A DNA stretch of 64,000 nt, taken from contig NZ_JBBEYB010000008.1 of the NCBI RefSeq assembly GCF_037482285.1, forward strand, positions 1 to 64,000, read 5' to 3'. Positions 50,049-59,619 of the stretch are shown piece by piece (positions within the stretch are counted from its first letter, which is position 1; each line of letters starts with the position of its first letter). This stretch comes from Aquabacterium sp029268225. GTDB lineage: Bacteria; Pseudomonadota; Gammaproteobacteria; Burkholderiales; Burkholderiaceae_C. The notes under the pieces are model-generated. The model made no database searches. It was given only the letters and a program-made list of their open reading frames with translations, and had not been told where the DNA came from. A program made the translations under genes and the position numbers.

Positions 50049-50741
50049 ATGTGTGCAAACTACCGCCCAGTCAGCGACAAAGCTCGGCTCCAGGATCACT
50101 TTGGTGCCCCCGTCCCGACAGACGCCAACTGGCCTGAAGAGGTCCGTTCCATGGGCCTGGCCCCGGCCGTCCGCCTGCGCGATGAAGAGGCCCCTCCACG
50201 TCGGGAGGTGTTCCTGGCACAGTTTGGCCTCATGCCATTCTGGGCCAAGGACCCGACCGTAGCCCGGCGCACGTACAACGCCCGCAGCGAAACCGCCGAC
50301 ACCAAGCCCAACTTCCGCGACGCCTGGCGTCGCGGCCATCGTTGCATCATTCCGGCGGAATGTCTCTACCTGCCCCGCTACGACGAGACTGGCAAGGCCA
50401 CTCGCTGGCAACTGTCACGCACCGACGGCGCGCCCATGGGCATCGCAGGACTCTGGAGCCTGGGGTGGTCGCACAACGGCGCCCCGGTGCCCTCTTTTGC
50501 CATGCTCACAGTGAATGCCGAAGAGCACCCCTTGCTGCGTACCTTCCACAGGCCGGAAGACGAGAAGCGCATGGTGGTCATCCTTCCAGAGTCTGATTAC
50601 GAAAAGTGGTTGAACTGCCCCGCAGAAGCCATGCAGGGCATGATGACGCGGTATCCTGCGGCCTCGCTGACTGCCGAACCCGCACCAGGTGCGCCGGCAC
50701 GGTTGACGGCGATCTCCACTGAATCCTGCACATCGACATGA
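50049..50741 (+). CDS. SOS-response-associated peptidase family (HMCES/YedK-type) protein
   Basis: A 230-residue protein that in this family shields abasic sites in single-stranded DNA by forming a thiazolidine link through Cys2. MCANYRP gives Cys2; YNARSETADTKPNFRDAW, RCIIPAECLYLPRYD (catalytic Glu), AGLWSLGWSHNG, FAMLTVNAEEH and FHRPEDEKRMVVILP (His) are the conserved blocks. The stop overlaps the DUF3297 start (ATGA). Confidence 0.93.
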   Translation: MCANYRPVSDKARLQDHFGAPVPTDANWPEEVRSMGLAPAVRLRDEEAPPRREVFLAQFGLMPFWAKDPTVARRTYNARSETADTKPNFRDAWRRGHRCIIPAECLYLPRYDETGKATRWQLSRTDGAPMGIAGLWSLGWSHNGAPVPSFAMLTVNAEEHPLLRTFHRPEDEKRMVVILPESDYEKWLNCPAEAMQGMMTRYPAASLTAEPAPGAPARLTAISTESCTST

Positions 50742-50992
50742 CCGACACCACCCCCGCACAAGCCCCCGCCCTGCCCGACCACCTGTCCATCGATCCCCGC
50801 AGCCCTCACCATGTGGCCGAGGTATTCCAGCACGACATCGGCATCCGCTTCAACGACAAGGAACGCTTTGACGTCGAGGAGTACTGCATCAGTGAAGGCT
50901 GGGTGAAGGTGCCCGCGGGCAAGAAGGTCGACCGCAAGGGCCGACCTCTGCTGATCAAGCTCAAGGGCAAGGTTGAAGCCTTCTACAAGTAA
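50738..50992 (+). CDS. DUF3297 family small protein
   Basis: An 84-residue protein: LPDHLSIDPRSPHHVAEVFQ, HDIGIRFNDKERFDVEEYCI and PAGKKVDRKGRPLLIKLKGK are the standard DUF3297 sequence, a glutathione peroxidase-like-annotated but functionally unknown family of proteobacteria. It is soluble and basic at its end. Translationally coupled to the HMCES-type gene. Confidence 0.9.
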   Translation: MTDTTPAQAPALPDHLSIDPRSPHHVAEVFQHDIGIRFNDKERFDVEEYCISEGWVKVPAGKKVDRKGRPLLIKLKGKVEAFYK

Positions 50993-50998
50993 GCCCGT

Positions 50999-51277
50999 AT
51001 GAGCATCGTCGTCTATTGGCTCAGCCAGGGTCGCCCGCATTGCGAAACCTTCAGCGACGATCAGCTGCTGGCGGCGCTCTCCTTCTCCGAAGCGAGACGC
51101 AAAGACAAGGATGCGCAAGGCCAGCCCCTCAACAGCCATGTGGTCACCCACTCGGAACTCGGTGACTGCGTGAGCAAACCTGGGGTGAGTGACGAATTGC
51201 CAGCCGACTACAGCTGGACCAAATCCCACCGTGGCGGCCCTCCGGCGCCGGAAGGCCAGCCCAAAACCCTGGGTTGA
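50999..51277 (+). CDS. Small hypothetical protein
   Basis: A 92-residue protein beginning MSIVVYWLSQGRPHCETFSD, with a helix DDQLLAALSFSEARRKDKDA and a strand NSHVVTHSELGDCVSKPG, ending in a proline/glycine-rich tail. No family is assigned. It starts 6 bases after DUF3297, so it is the third gene of this small operon. Confidence 0.7.
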   Translation: MSIVVYWLSQGRPHCETFSDDQLLAALSFSEARRKDKDAQGQPLNSHVVTHSELGDCVSKPGVSDELPADYSWTKSHRGGPPAPEGQPKTLG

Positions 51278-51325
51278 TCCCCCTTCAAGGCCGTTTCGCA
51301 ACACGGAAGGGGCTGCTAGCATCGA

Positions 51326-54310
51326 ATGATGCGCGCCAACGCCCCCCTGCACGTTCACGTGTCCACGCTGTTCATGGTGCTGATCCTCACTGTCGGCACC
51401 TTGCTGGGGCTCGTCGGTTACCGCATGGCCGATCACCTGATCACCTCGGTGTCTCAGGATCTGGCGCAGCGCATCAGCCGCGAAACGTCCTCTGAACTGC
51501 GCCAGCTCACCGAGCCCGCCCAGACCGCCCTGCACTTGCTGCAGTTCGACCCGCTGGCAGGCACCACACAGTATGAGCAACGCATGGCTCGGCTGCCCTT
51601 GATCAAGGCCGCGCTGGATCACACCCCTGCATCGGCATCGATCTCCCTGGGTTTCCCGACGGGCGACTACTTCTTCGTACGTCGACTGCGAGACGCCCAA
51701 GAGCGCCAGCAGTTTCAAGCCCCGGCGAGCGCCGCTTACATGGTGCGCAGCATCGAACGCACAGGCGGCACACCCCGCGGGCGTCAGGTGTACCTGAACG
51801 ACCGGCTGCAAATCATCCACGCCTTGTCGGTGCCCGATTACGCACGCAGCTTCGATCCACGCAGCCGCAGCTGGTACCGTCAGGCGCTCAACACGAACGA
51901 CGTTCACCTGACCGACCCGTACCTGTTCTACACCGATCGGCAGGTGGGCATCACCCTGTCGCGCCAATCTCGCCATGCGAGCGGCACGGTCATTGCCCTG
52001 GACATCCAGTTGCGCACCATCGGGGCCAGTCTGGCGCGCCAAAAGCTCACGCCCAGCTCACAGTTGGCGTTGATCAATGCCAAGGGCGAGGTCTTCGCCC
52101 ACGAAAACTCTTTCATCGTGCCACGGGGGGGCACGTACGATCACCCCGCGCTGACGCCGCTGTCGCGCTTCGGCATCCCGGTGTTCAATGCCCTCAGCCA
52201 GAAGCTCTCCCTGAGTGAAGTCCCTGCCACCGGCACGCTGCAACAGGTGATTCGTCTCCCCGATGGCGACTGGCAGGTCACGCTCAACACCTTGCCCATG
52301 TTGGGCAACACCAGCCTGCTGCTCATCAATGCCGTGCCGCGCCACGAATTGCTGGCCGTGGTCTATGACGAGGGTCGCACAGCCATCATCGCCGCGCTGC
52401 TGATCATCCTGGGCGCCATCTTGCTGGCGTGGCGTTTTGCACGGGGGATCTCTCGCCCCCTGAGCGGCCTGGCCAAGGAGGCCGAAGCCATCCGCCACTT
52501 CGACTTTGGACAAGCCGTCCCGCTCAAGTCCTATGTGCTGGAGGTCAACACGCTGGCGCACAGCGTCGGGCTGATGAAGCGCACCATCCGGCAATTCCTG
52601 GAGATCAGCTCGGCCATTTCCGGTGAGAAGAACTTCGAACGCCTGCTACCCCGGCTGCTGGACGACACCGTGACGGCGGTGGACGCTGCCGCCGGGATTC
52701 TCTACCTGCGTGCCGATGGCAAACTCAAGCCAGCGTGTGCGCGTGGCGTCGACGGTCTCGCCTTTGACACAGACGCCTTGGCCAAACTGCACAAGCTTGC
52801 CCTGCCTGCGGACGACCCAGCGTCGACACCTCCGCCGCAGGGACAAGAGACGCCCCTGCTCGGCCAGGCCGTGCGCCAAGGTCGCGTGGTATCCGGCGCC
52901 TTGCAACCCGTGGACCTCCTGACGGTGGGCTTGTCGGAGCTGGACGCCCCGCGCTGGCCGCCACATGCCATGGCCGTGCCCCTGCTCAACCGTCAGCGTG
53001 AATTGGTGGGGGCCATGCTCATCCTCTCTGAAACCCCCAATGAGACCGACCGTGCGTCGTTCTTGGGCGCCCTGTCTGGCACAGCTGCCGTGAGCCTCGA
53101 AGCCCAGGCGCTGATCAACGACCAAAAGGCTCTGTTCGATGCCTTCATTCAGCTGATCGCCAACGCCATCGACACCAAGAGCGCCTACACCGGTGGGCAC
53201 TGCGCCCGCGTCCCCGAACTCACCCGCATGTTGGCCGAAGCCGCCTGCCAGGCACAAGAAGGGCCTTACCAATCTTTCCGACTCAACGACGAAGGCTGGG
53301 AGACCCTGCGCATGGCAGCCTGGCTGCATGACTGCGGCAAGATCACCACGCCGGAGTATGTGGTCGACAAAGCCACCAAGCTGGAGACCCTCTACAACCG
53401 CATCCACGAGGTGCGCATGCGTTTCGAAGTCCTCAAACGGGATGCCGAAATCGCATGCCTGCAAGCCATCCAACAAGGCGCCGATGAGGCAAGCAGTCGC
53501 CAGCAACTGGCCAAGACCCTCGGCGAACTAGACGATGACTTCGCGTTCGTGGCGCGCTGCAATCTGGGCAGCGAAGCCATGGCACCCGAAGACCTGCAAC
53601 GCCTGCTCGAGATTTCTCAGCGAACCTGGCAGCGCACCCTGGACGACCGACTGGGACTGTCGTGGGAGGAGTTGCAACGACATCCGCAGGACGTCTCCCT
53701 GCCTCTGCCGACGAGCGAGTATGTGCTGGCCGACAAGCTGCAGCATCGCATTGAGCGGCCCCAGCACGACCAGATGCCCAAAGAAAGCCGCTGGGGCTTC
53801 CGCATGGCCGAGCCCAAACTGCTCTACAACCAGGGTGAGTTGTACAACCTGCGTCTCGGCTACGGCACCTTGACAGAAGAAGAGCGGTTCAAAATCAACC
53901 AGCACATCGTGCAGACCGAGGTGATGCTGCGCCAGTTGCCCTTCCCGCCTTACCTGAACCGGGTGCCCGAGATTGCAGCCGGGCACCATGAAAAACTGGA
54001 CGGCACGGGCTACCCGAAGGGTCTGCATCAGGATCAACTCCGGCCCGAAACCCGGATGCTCGCGATTGCCGACATTTTCGAGGCCCTCACCGCCTCCGAC
54101 CGCCCCTACAAGAAGGGCAAGAAACTGTCAGAGGCGGTCGCCATCCTGCATCGGATGAGCCAGCGAGGCCACATCGACCCCGACCTGTTCGCGCTGTTCC
54201 TGTCGTCCGGGGTCTACCAGGCCTACGCACAGCGCTTCATGGCACCCGCACAGATCGACGAGGTGCCTGTGGCGCAGTACGTCAGCTCTCAGGTTCAGCG
54301 TGCGCCCTGA
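51326..54310 (+). CDS. Membrane sensor HD-GYP phosphohydrolase with insert in the catalytic domain
   Basis: 994 residues. First membrane helix (LFMVLILTVGTLLGLVGYRMA), a periplasmic Cache-type sensor domain (about 45-345; SRSWYRQALNTNDVHLTDPYLF), second helix near 351-370 (AIIAALLIILGAILLAW), HAMP (to ~425), GAF (about 435-600) and an HD-GYP domain. WLHDCGKITTPEYVVDK carries His668-Asp669 and GHHEKLDGTGYPKGL carries His887-His888. The 219 residues between are far more than in ordinary HD-GYP proteins (89 in the regulator at 47038-48231), so about 130-150 residues are inserted. Likely a c-di-GMP phosphodiesterase or related enzyme sensing an external signal. The 3' end overlaps the convergent DUF4148 gene by 16 bases. 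Confidence 0.9.
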   Translation: MMRANAPLHVHVSTLFMVLILTVGTLLGLVGYRMADHLITSVSQDLAQRISRETSSELRQLTEPAQTALHLLQFDPLAGTTQYEQRMARLPLIKAALDHTPASASISLGFPTGDYFFVRRLRDAQERQQFQAPASAAYMVRSIERTGGTPRGRQVYLNDRLQIIHALSVPDYARSFDPRSRSWYRQALNTNDVHLTDPYLFYTDRQVGITLSRQSRHASGTVIALDIQLRTIGASLARQKLTPSSQLALINAKGEVFAHENSFIVPRGGTYDHPALTPLSRFGIPVFNALSQKLSLSEVPATGTLQQVIRLPDGDWQVTLNTLPMLGNTSLLLINAVPRHELLAVVYDEGRTAIIAALLIILGAILLAWRFARGISRPLSGLAKEAEAIRHFDFGQAVPLKSYVLEVNTLAHSVGLMKRTIRQFLEISSAISGEKNFERLLPRLLDDTVTAVDAAAGILYLRADGKLKPACARGVDGLAFDTDALAKLHKLALPADDPASTPPPQGQETPLLGQAVRQGRVVSGALQPVDLLTVGLSELDAPRWPPHAMAVPLLNRQRELVGAMLILSETPNETDRASFLGALSGTAAVSLEAQALINDQKALFDAFIQLIANAIDTKSAYTGGHCARVPELTRMLAEAACQAQEGPYQSFRLNDEGWETLRMAAWLHDCGKITTPEYVVDKATKLETLYNRIHEVRMRFEVLKRDAEIACLQAIQQGADEASSRQQLAKTLGELDDDFAFVARCNLGSEAMAPEDLQRLLEISQRTWQRTLDDRLGLSWEELQRHPQDVSLPLPTSEYVLADKLQHRIERPQHDQMPKESRWGFRMAEPKLLYNQGELYNLRLGYGTLTEEERFKINQHIVQTEVMLRQLPFPPYLNRVPEIAAGHHEKLDGTGYPKGLHQDQLRPETRMLAIADIFEALTASDRPYKKGKKLSEAVAILHRMSQRGHIDPDLFALFLSSGVYQAYAQRFMAPAQIDEVPVAQYVSSQVQRAP

Positions 54311-54603
54311 GCGGCACGCACGCGGGCCAATTCTTCGGCATAGGCCGGGCCCGAGCGCAACGCCTGATACTGTGCGAAAGCTTGCTGATACTCGTCAGAG
54401 TTGAAGTTGTAGCCAGGCGTGGCGAGCATCTGATCGAGGCCCACGCGGTGCCACAAGTTGAAATCGGCCACGACCTCAGCGCGGGTCAGCGCTTGCGGGC
54501 GGCTTGTCACGGCCTCGGCGGCCTGCGCGACGCCAGCCTGGGCAACGCCAGCGACCAGAGCCAAAGAAACCAGTGCGGAACGGAGGGTGTTTGCGTATGT
54601 CAT
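54295..54603 (-). CDS. DUF4148 exported protein
   Basis: A 102-residue protein with a signal peptide (ALVSLALVAGVAQAGVAQA). The mature part ALTRAEVVADFNLWHRVGLDQMLA, then YNFNSDEYQQAFAQYQALRS fits the DUF4148 pattern ('LTR..V.ADL..W...G'), common in Burkholderiales and of unknown function. AAAGG precedes the ATG. It is divergent from the LysR gene. Confidence 0.88.
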   Translation of the reverse strand: MTYANTLRSALVSLALVAGVAQAGVAQAAEAVTSRPQALTRAEVVADFNLWHRVGLDQMLATPGYNFNSDEYQQAFAQYQALRSGPAYAEELARVRAAQGAR

Positions 54604-54696
54604 GAGATTTACCTTTCGTGAGCTGTCCGGAAGGACATGAAGCTCATTCTGGCGAGGCTGGTAAAATTATGGAAATCGATTGAACGGATAAATGTC

Positions 54697-55719
54697 ATGC
54701 ACGAAATCGATATCAACTACAGCGATTTCCGCAAGCTCGACCTGAACCTGCTGGTGGCCTTCGATGCCTTGCTGAGCGAGCGCCATGTCGGCCGCGCGGC
54801 CGAGCGCCTGTTCATCGGTCAGCCCGCGATGAGCCACGCCCTCGCCCGCCTGCGCACCCTGTTTGACGACGAACTGTTCGTGCGCACCGGCAAGCGCATG
54901 GAGCCCACCGATCTGGCGCTGGCCCTGGGCCCGCGCGTGCGCGCCTGGCTGCAGGAAGGCGCCGACTTTCTGCTGCGCGAAGAGGCCTTCGACCCCGCCC
55001 GCGCCGAAGGCCTGGTCCGCCTGTCCATCCCGGACGGCCTGGAGGCCCTGATCCTGCCGCCCCTGCTGGCCCGCCTGCGCACCGAAGCGCCCGGCCTGGG
55101 TCTGCGCGTGCAACCCCTGGCCGTGGAGCACCTACCCCAGGCCCTGGACGACGATGACGTGGACCTCGCCGTCGTCGCCGTGGACCTGCCCCTGCGCAGC
55201 TGGCACCGACGCACAGAATGGCTGCGCTGCGGCTTCAACTGCCTCTACGCCCCGGCCCACCTGCAACTGCCTCCCTCGCCCACCCTGGCCGACCTGGCGG
55301 CCTGCGACCATGTGGTCAGCAGTTACCGCGGCGACGCCACCAGCGCGCTCGACCAGCTCTTCGCCGCCCACGGCCTGAGCCGGCACGTGGTGGCCTCGCT
55401 GGCCAGCATGGCCTCCATCATGGGCACGCTGCGGCAATCCCCGCTGCTGACCATCCAGCCCGATCTGCCACTCGCTCACCTGCTGGACATGGACGGGCTC
55501 ACCAGCATCCCGCTGCGCAGCGAGCCGCCCGTCGAGATCAGCATCGGCGGGGTCTGGCACCATCGCCACGACCGCGACGCGCGCCATCGCTACATCCGCG
55601 AACGCATGGGCAGTGTGGTGCGGGGGTTGAAGGCGCCGGGCGGGCAAGACCCTGAGCTGGGCGAGAATGCGCGGCATGAAACGACTTGCCCCCAGAAGGC
55701 CTCACAGCCACCGCTCTGA
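54697..55719 (+). CDS. LysR-family transcriptional regulator
   Basis: A 340-residue regulator. The N-terminal winged helix (FRKLDLNLLVAFDALLSERHVGRAAERLFIGQPAMSHALARLR, outlined; HTH about 25-45) is of the NodD/LinR-like type with SHALARLRTLFDDELFVRTG. The effector domain shows RLSIPDGLEALILPPLLARL. ATG at 54697 with GGA 9 bases upstream. It is followed after 48 bases by a GntP-type permease on the same strand, probably its target. The C-terminus carries a long polar tail. Confidence 0.9.
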   Translation: MHEIDINYSDFRKLDLNLLVAFDALLSERHVGRAAERLFIGQPAMSHALARLRTLFDDELFVRTGKRMEPTDLALALGPRVRAWLQEGADFLLREEAFDPARAEGLVRLSIPDGLEALILPPLLARLRTEAPGLGLRVQPLAVEHLPQALDDDDVDLAVVAVDLPLRSWHRRTEWLRCGFNCLYAPAHLQLPPSPTLADLAACDHVVSSYRGDATSALDQLFAAHGLSRHVVASLASMASIMGTLRQSPLLTIQPDLPLAHLLDMDGLTSIPLRSEPPVEISIGGVWHHRHDRDARHRYIRERMGSVVRGLKAPGGQDPELGENARHETTCPQKASQPPL

Positions 55720-55767
55720 GCACCCCACCCAACTCGCCCCCACCCCATCCCCGACAGGGAGCGCACC

Positions 55768-57186
55768 ATGCTGAGCGTGCTGGCCGTGGTGGTCTCTCTG
55801 GCCCTGCTCATGTGGCTGGCCTACCGGGGCGTGACCGTCTTGCTGCTCGCGCCGCTGATGGGCGCCCTGGCGGTGCTGCTGTCGGGCGAGGCGCGCTGGC
55901 TGCTGCCGCTGTACACCGACACCTTCATGAGCGCGCTGGGCAGCTACGTGCTGCAGTACCTGCCGCTGTTCTTGCTGGGGGCGCTGTTCGGCCGGCTGAT
56001 GGCCGACTCGGGCGCGGCCAGCACCCTGGCGCGCTGGATCGTGCGCACCCTGGGCGAGCGGCATGCCATCCTGACCGTCGTGCTGGCCTGTGCGCTGCTC
56101 ACCTACGGCGGCGTGTCGCTGTTCGTGGTGGCCTTCGCCATCTACCCCATTGCGCGCAACCTGTTCGAAGCCGCTGACATTCCCAAGCGCCTGGTGCCTG
56201 CCACCATCGCGCTGGGCGCGTTCACCTTCACGATGACGGCCCTGCCGGGCTCACCCGCCATCCAGAACGCCATCCCCATCCCCTACTTCGGCACCAACGG
56301 TTTCGCGGCACCGGGCCTGGGCCTGCTGGCCGCAGCCGTGATGCTGGGCGGCGGCATGGCGTGGTTGCTGCGCCGCGCTGCCTCCGCCCGCACCGCTGGC
56401 GAAGGCTATGGGCACCACGACGAAGGCGATGACAGCCGCGCCAACCCCACACCCGCCCAGGCCGCGGCCGAGGCCGCGCGCCATGCCGAGGTGCCGCTGG
56501 CGCTGGCCCTCCTGCCCCTGGTGCTGGTCGTGGGCGTCAACGCGCTCTTCACCTACCTGGTGTTTCCTGCGCTCGATCTGTCCTTCATGGCCGAGCGCTA
56601 CGCCACGCTGGACCCAAGCCGCGTCACCGGCCTGTGGTCGCTGCTCATCGCCTTGCTGGTCGCCTGCACCACGCTGGTCGTGACCCGACTGGGGCACTGG
56701 CACGACCTCAAGCACACGCTCAACCAGGGCGTGTTCGGCTTCATGCTGCCGCTCTTCAACACGGCGTCCGAGGTGGGCTATGGCGCCGTCATCGCCTCGC
56801 TGGCGGGCTTCGGCCTGATCCGTGACGCCGTGCTGCGCGTCTCGGACAACCCCCTGGTCTCCGAGGCCATCGCCATGAACGTGCTGGCCGGCATCACCGG
56901 CTCGTCGTCCGGCGGGCTGAGCATCGCCCTGCAAACGCTCGGCAAGGATTACCTGGCCATGGCCGAGGCCGCAGCCATCAGCCCGGAGTTGCTGCACCGC
57001 GTGGCCGTCATGGCCGCAGGCGGCATGGACACGCTGCCCCATTGCGGCGCCATCATCACCCTGCTGGCCATCTGCAAGCTCAACCACCGTCAGTCCTATG
57101 CCGACATCGCGGCCGTGACCATGCTGTTCCCGCTGCCCGCCCTGGTGCTGGTCATCGCACTGGGGACGGTGTTCGGAAGTTTCTGA
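55768..57186 (+). CDS. GntP-family permease
   Basis: A 472-residue inner-membrane protein with 12-14 helices: VVSLALLMWLAYRGVTVLLL, SYVLQYLPLFLLGALFGRLM, AFTFTMTALPGSPAIQNAIP, YGAVIASLAGFGLI and MDTLPHCGAIITLLAICKLNH. The P..P...N.IP and 'AGG.DTLPH.GAI' blocks are typical of GntP/gluconate-type carriers in the branch that includes hydroxybutyrate and citrate-like substrates. A polar His/Asp-rich loop (GYGHHDEGDDSRANP) lies in the middle. GGGAG precedes the ATG. The substrate is unknown; LysR upstream suggests induction by a carboxylic acid. Confidence 0.88.
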   Translation: MLSVLAVVVSLALLMWLAYRGVTVLLLAPLMGALAVLLSGEARWLLPLYTDTFMSALGSYVLQYLPLFLLGALFGRLMADSGAASTLARWIVRTLGERHAILTVVLACALLTYGGVSLFVVAFAIYPIARNLFEAADIPKRLVPATIALGAFTFTMTALPGSPAIQNAIPIPYFGTNGFAAPGLGLLAAAVMLGGGMAWLLRRAASARTAGEGYGHHDEGDDSRANPTPAQAAAEAARHAEVPLALALLPLVLVVGVNALFTYLVFPALDLSFMAERYATLDPSRVTGLWSLLIALLVACTTLVVTRLGHWHDLKHTLNQGVFGFMLPLFNTASEVGYGAVIASLAGFGLIRDAVLRVSDNPLVSEAIAMNVLAGITGSSSGGLSIALQTLGKDYLAMAEAAAISPELLHRVAVMAAGGMDTLPHCGAIITLLAICKLNHRQSYADIAAVTMLFPLPALVLVIALGTVFGSF

Positions 57187-57189
57187 CGA

Positions 57190-59619
57190 TCACGCCAGCG
57201 ACACAACGCTGTCTGGCCAGGTACTGGGGGTCATGTCGGCCAAGGCCGCCGCCATCGCCTGCCTCAGCGCGTCATGGGTGGCCGGTGGCGCGGCCGTCGC
57301 GGCATCGCCCCGCCACAGGGCCTGCAGGTGCTGGGCTGATGCGCGCAACACGCCGCGCAGCCCGGCCCCGTTCTCCTGCGCCGCCCGCATCTCAGATTCG
57401 GCCAGCAGGTGCAGGAAGGTCCGCACGACGACCGCTTCGTCGTGCCTGCCCTCCCCTTCATGGGCCACAGCAATCTCCAGCCACTCCACCACCCAGTCGC
57501 CCAGGCCCATGCGGCGCAGGCCTTCATAGGTGCTCGGCCACTCTTCTTCGGGCGTGATGCGCAGCCATTCGCACACGCCCAGTGGCGTGAGCCCGGTGTA
57601 GTGGTCGGACTCCGTCCAGTGGCGTGCGTCACTCCGATCCAGCGTTTCGCGCTGAGCGCGAAGGCCGGCGACGGTGCCCACAGGGCGCGCAATGGACATG
57701 CGATGCCCGGCAGGGCGACTGGCCGATCGCCACAAAGCGGGTGTTGAAGGGATGTCCGCACCCAGCCTCGCAAACCGGATCCCGGTGTCAGATGCCACGG
57801 TACTGCTTGCCACGATGAGCCCCATGCCGCCCCAGCCCGCCGGCACCATGTGCGCCACCTTGTGCAGGGCGGGCATGTCGATCGCCTTGTCGGCGTCAGC
57901 CCGCTCGTGCACCAGCAGGAAGTTGGTATGGTCTGTCACCAACTGGTAGTTCACGGCCAACGCGGCCGCGAGGGCGGCTGCGATCTGGTGTTCGGCGTGT
58001 GGCACGTTCTGAATCCGCACCGACGCCACCAGGCGCGACACCGTATCGGTTTCCGTGAGCGATGCGGGCAAGGTGGCGCGGCTGATCTCCTGCGGCTCGG
58101 CGCGTCCATCGACGCAGCCCAGCAGGCGCACCTCACCGGTGGCCTGATGCGAGAGCAAGGCATACACGCTCACGGCATCCCCATCGAACACAGACGCCGG
58201 CAGCGGCGAGACCCACAGTGGCGCCACGTCTTGCGGCCATTCCAGCCTCAAGTCCGAAAGCCGCGACGAACGCAAACGCGCGAACATCCGCAACACGGCG
58301 GGCTCCACGGCTTCACCCGGCGCCACGAAGTCACAGGCGCCCCCCGTGGCTTCGGCCAGCCGACGCAGGTGCGATTCGGCCGGGCTGCTGCCAATGCCCA
58401 CCACGAACACGCGATGCCCCGAGGCTTGCGCCGACGCCAGGGTGGCGTCGATGGCGCTGATCTGCCCGTCGGTCACCAGCAGCACATCACTGCGGGCATC
58501 TTGAGCGATCTGAAAGGTCGAAGCCAGTGCGGCCTCCATCTCGGTGCCGCCCAGATCGGCCTCCAACGCACCCACCCAGCGTTGCGCGGCCAGCCGGGTG
58601 GTCTCGGTGGTCTTCCACAAACCGCGCGAGCGGTGCTGCACCGTGCTGCCGAACCGCGACAGCGCAAAACGGTCGTGGGCCCCCAACTGCTGGACGATGG
58701 CCTGCAGCGCGCGTTTGCCCGCCGCGATGCTGTCACCGGCCATCGACCCCGAACAATCGACGAGGATCTTGACCGCCATGCCGCTGGCATCTTTGGGCGG
58801 CAGGTGGGGGCAGAAGCTGGCCAGCACGGCCACCCCCTCGGGCTCGACCTGATCGCGTGCGGCGATCGCCAGCGAGTCATGCGCCAGTTGATCGACCACC
58901 AGCAGGAAGTCGCGGTCCAGGTACGCCGTGCGCGCCAATGAAACAGTCAAGACCTGCTGGGCATCGACCTGCCCCAAGGCCACGGCAATGGGGTGGCTGG
59001 GTGATGCGACGCGGGACTGCGCCAGCTCACCGTGCAAATGAACCGTGAGCGCCAACGGATGCTCGACCGTCAGGCTGTGGCCGGGCACCTGATGCGGCAT
59101 CAAGCCCCCCGCCTTCTCGGCATCGCCATAACGAGGGGCGATCACGGTGGGAATCATCAGCCGCAGGCTTTGCTGCTCGAACTGCAGCGTCTGCGCATAA
59201 CGCAGTGTGATGCTGCAGCGCTCACCTGCGGCCAGGTTGCCCAGGTTCAGGCTGTAGCTGTGATCGCGGTTGCGCTCCAGCATGATGGCGGCATCGCCGT
59301 CGGCCAGCGCGTCTTCATAGCGTGCCTCGGCCTGCCGCTTCGCCACCACGGCCCCCGTGAGGGCCCGCTCACCCAGCACCACCTCCACCCCCAGCAACAC
59401 CTCGCCCCAAGGCAAGGGAAAGCTGTAAACCAGCTCCAGCGGGTGGTCGGTCGGGTTGACGAAGCGCTGCTCGACACAGGCCTCCAGGATCACGCCTCGC
59501 AAATGGCCGGTGAACGTGACGCCCAGCAGGGCCACCGAATCACCCGCACGCGTCGTCAGCCGTGCGTGCTCGTGCCCCTGCTCCAGCGACGATCCGATCA
59601 ACTTATTGCGCTTGCCCAT
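57190..59619 (-). CDS. VIT and vWA domain-containing protein
   Basis: 809 residues, no signal peptide. The VIT domain (about 20-150) has VTFTGHLRGVILEACVEQRFVNPTDHPLEL, LPWGEVLLGVEVVLGERALTG and the ALADGDAAIMLERNRDHSYS block. The vWA domain (about 280-450) has the MIDAS VDCSGSMAGDS near 288, with GGTEM and VTDG for the other metal contacts. The rest (460-809) is unassigned; its last part is helical. Related proteins (inter-alpha-inhibitor-like) are adhesion or scaffold proteins; the bacterial function is open. GGAGAG precedes the ATG, which lies within the 3' end of the MerR gene (overlap 17 bases). Confidence 0.88.
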   Translation of the reverse strand: MGKRNKLIGSSLEQGHEHARLTTRAGDSVALLGVTFTGHLRGVILEACVEQRFVNPTDHPLELVYSFPLPWGEVLLGVEVVLGERALTGAVVAKRQAEARYEDALADGDAAIMLERNRDHSYSLNLGNLAAGERCSITLRYAQTLQFEQQSLRLMIPTVIAPRYGDAEKAGGLMPHQVPGHSLTVEHPLALTVHLHGELAQSRVASPSHPIAVALGQVDAQQVLTVSLARTAYLDRDFLLVVDQLAHDSLAIAARDQVEPEGVAVLASFCPHLPPKDASGMAVKILVDCSGSMAGDSIAAGKRALQAIVQQLGAHDRFALSRFGSTVQHRSRGLWKTTETTRLAAQRWVGALEADLGGTEMEAALASTFQIAQDARSDVLLVTDGQISAIDATLASAQASGHRVFVVGIGSSPAESHLRRLAEATGGACDFVAPGEAVEPAVLRMFARLRSSRLSDLRLEWPQDVAPLWVSPLPASVFDGDAVSVYALLSHQATGEVRLLGCVDGRAEPQEISRATLPASLTETDTVSRLVASVRIQNVPHAEHQIAAALAAALAVNYQLVTDHTNFLLVHERADADKAIDMPALHKVAHMVPAGWGGMGLIVASSTVASDTGIRFARLGADIPSTPALWRSASRPAGHRMSIARPVGTVAGLRAQRETLDRSDARHWTESDHYTGLTPLGVCEWLRITPEEEWPSTYEGLRRMGLGDWVVEWLEIAVAHEGEGRHDEAVVVRTFLHLLAESEMRAAQENGAGLRGVLRASAQHLQALWRGDAATAAPPATHDALRQAMAAALADMTPSTWPDSVVSLA

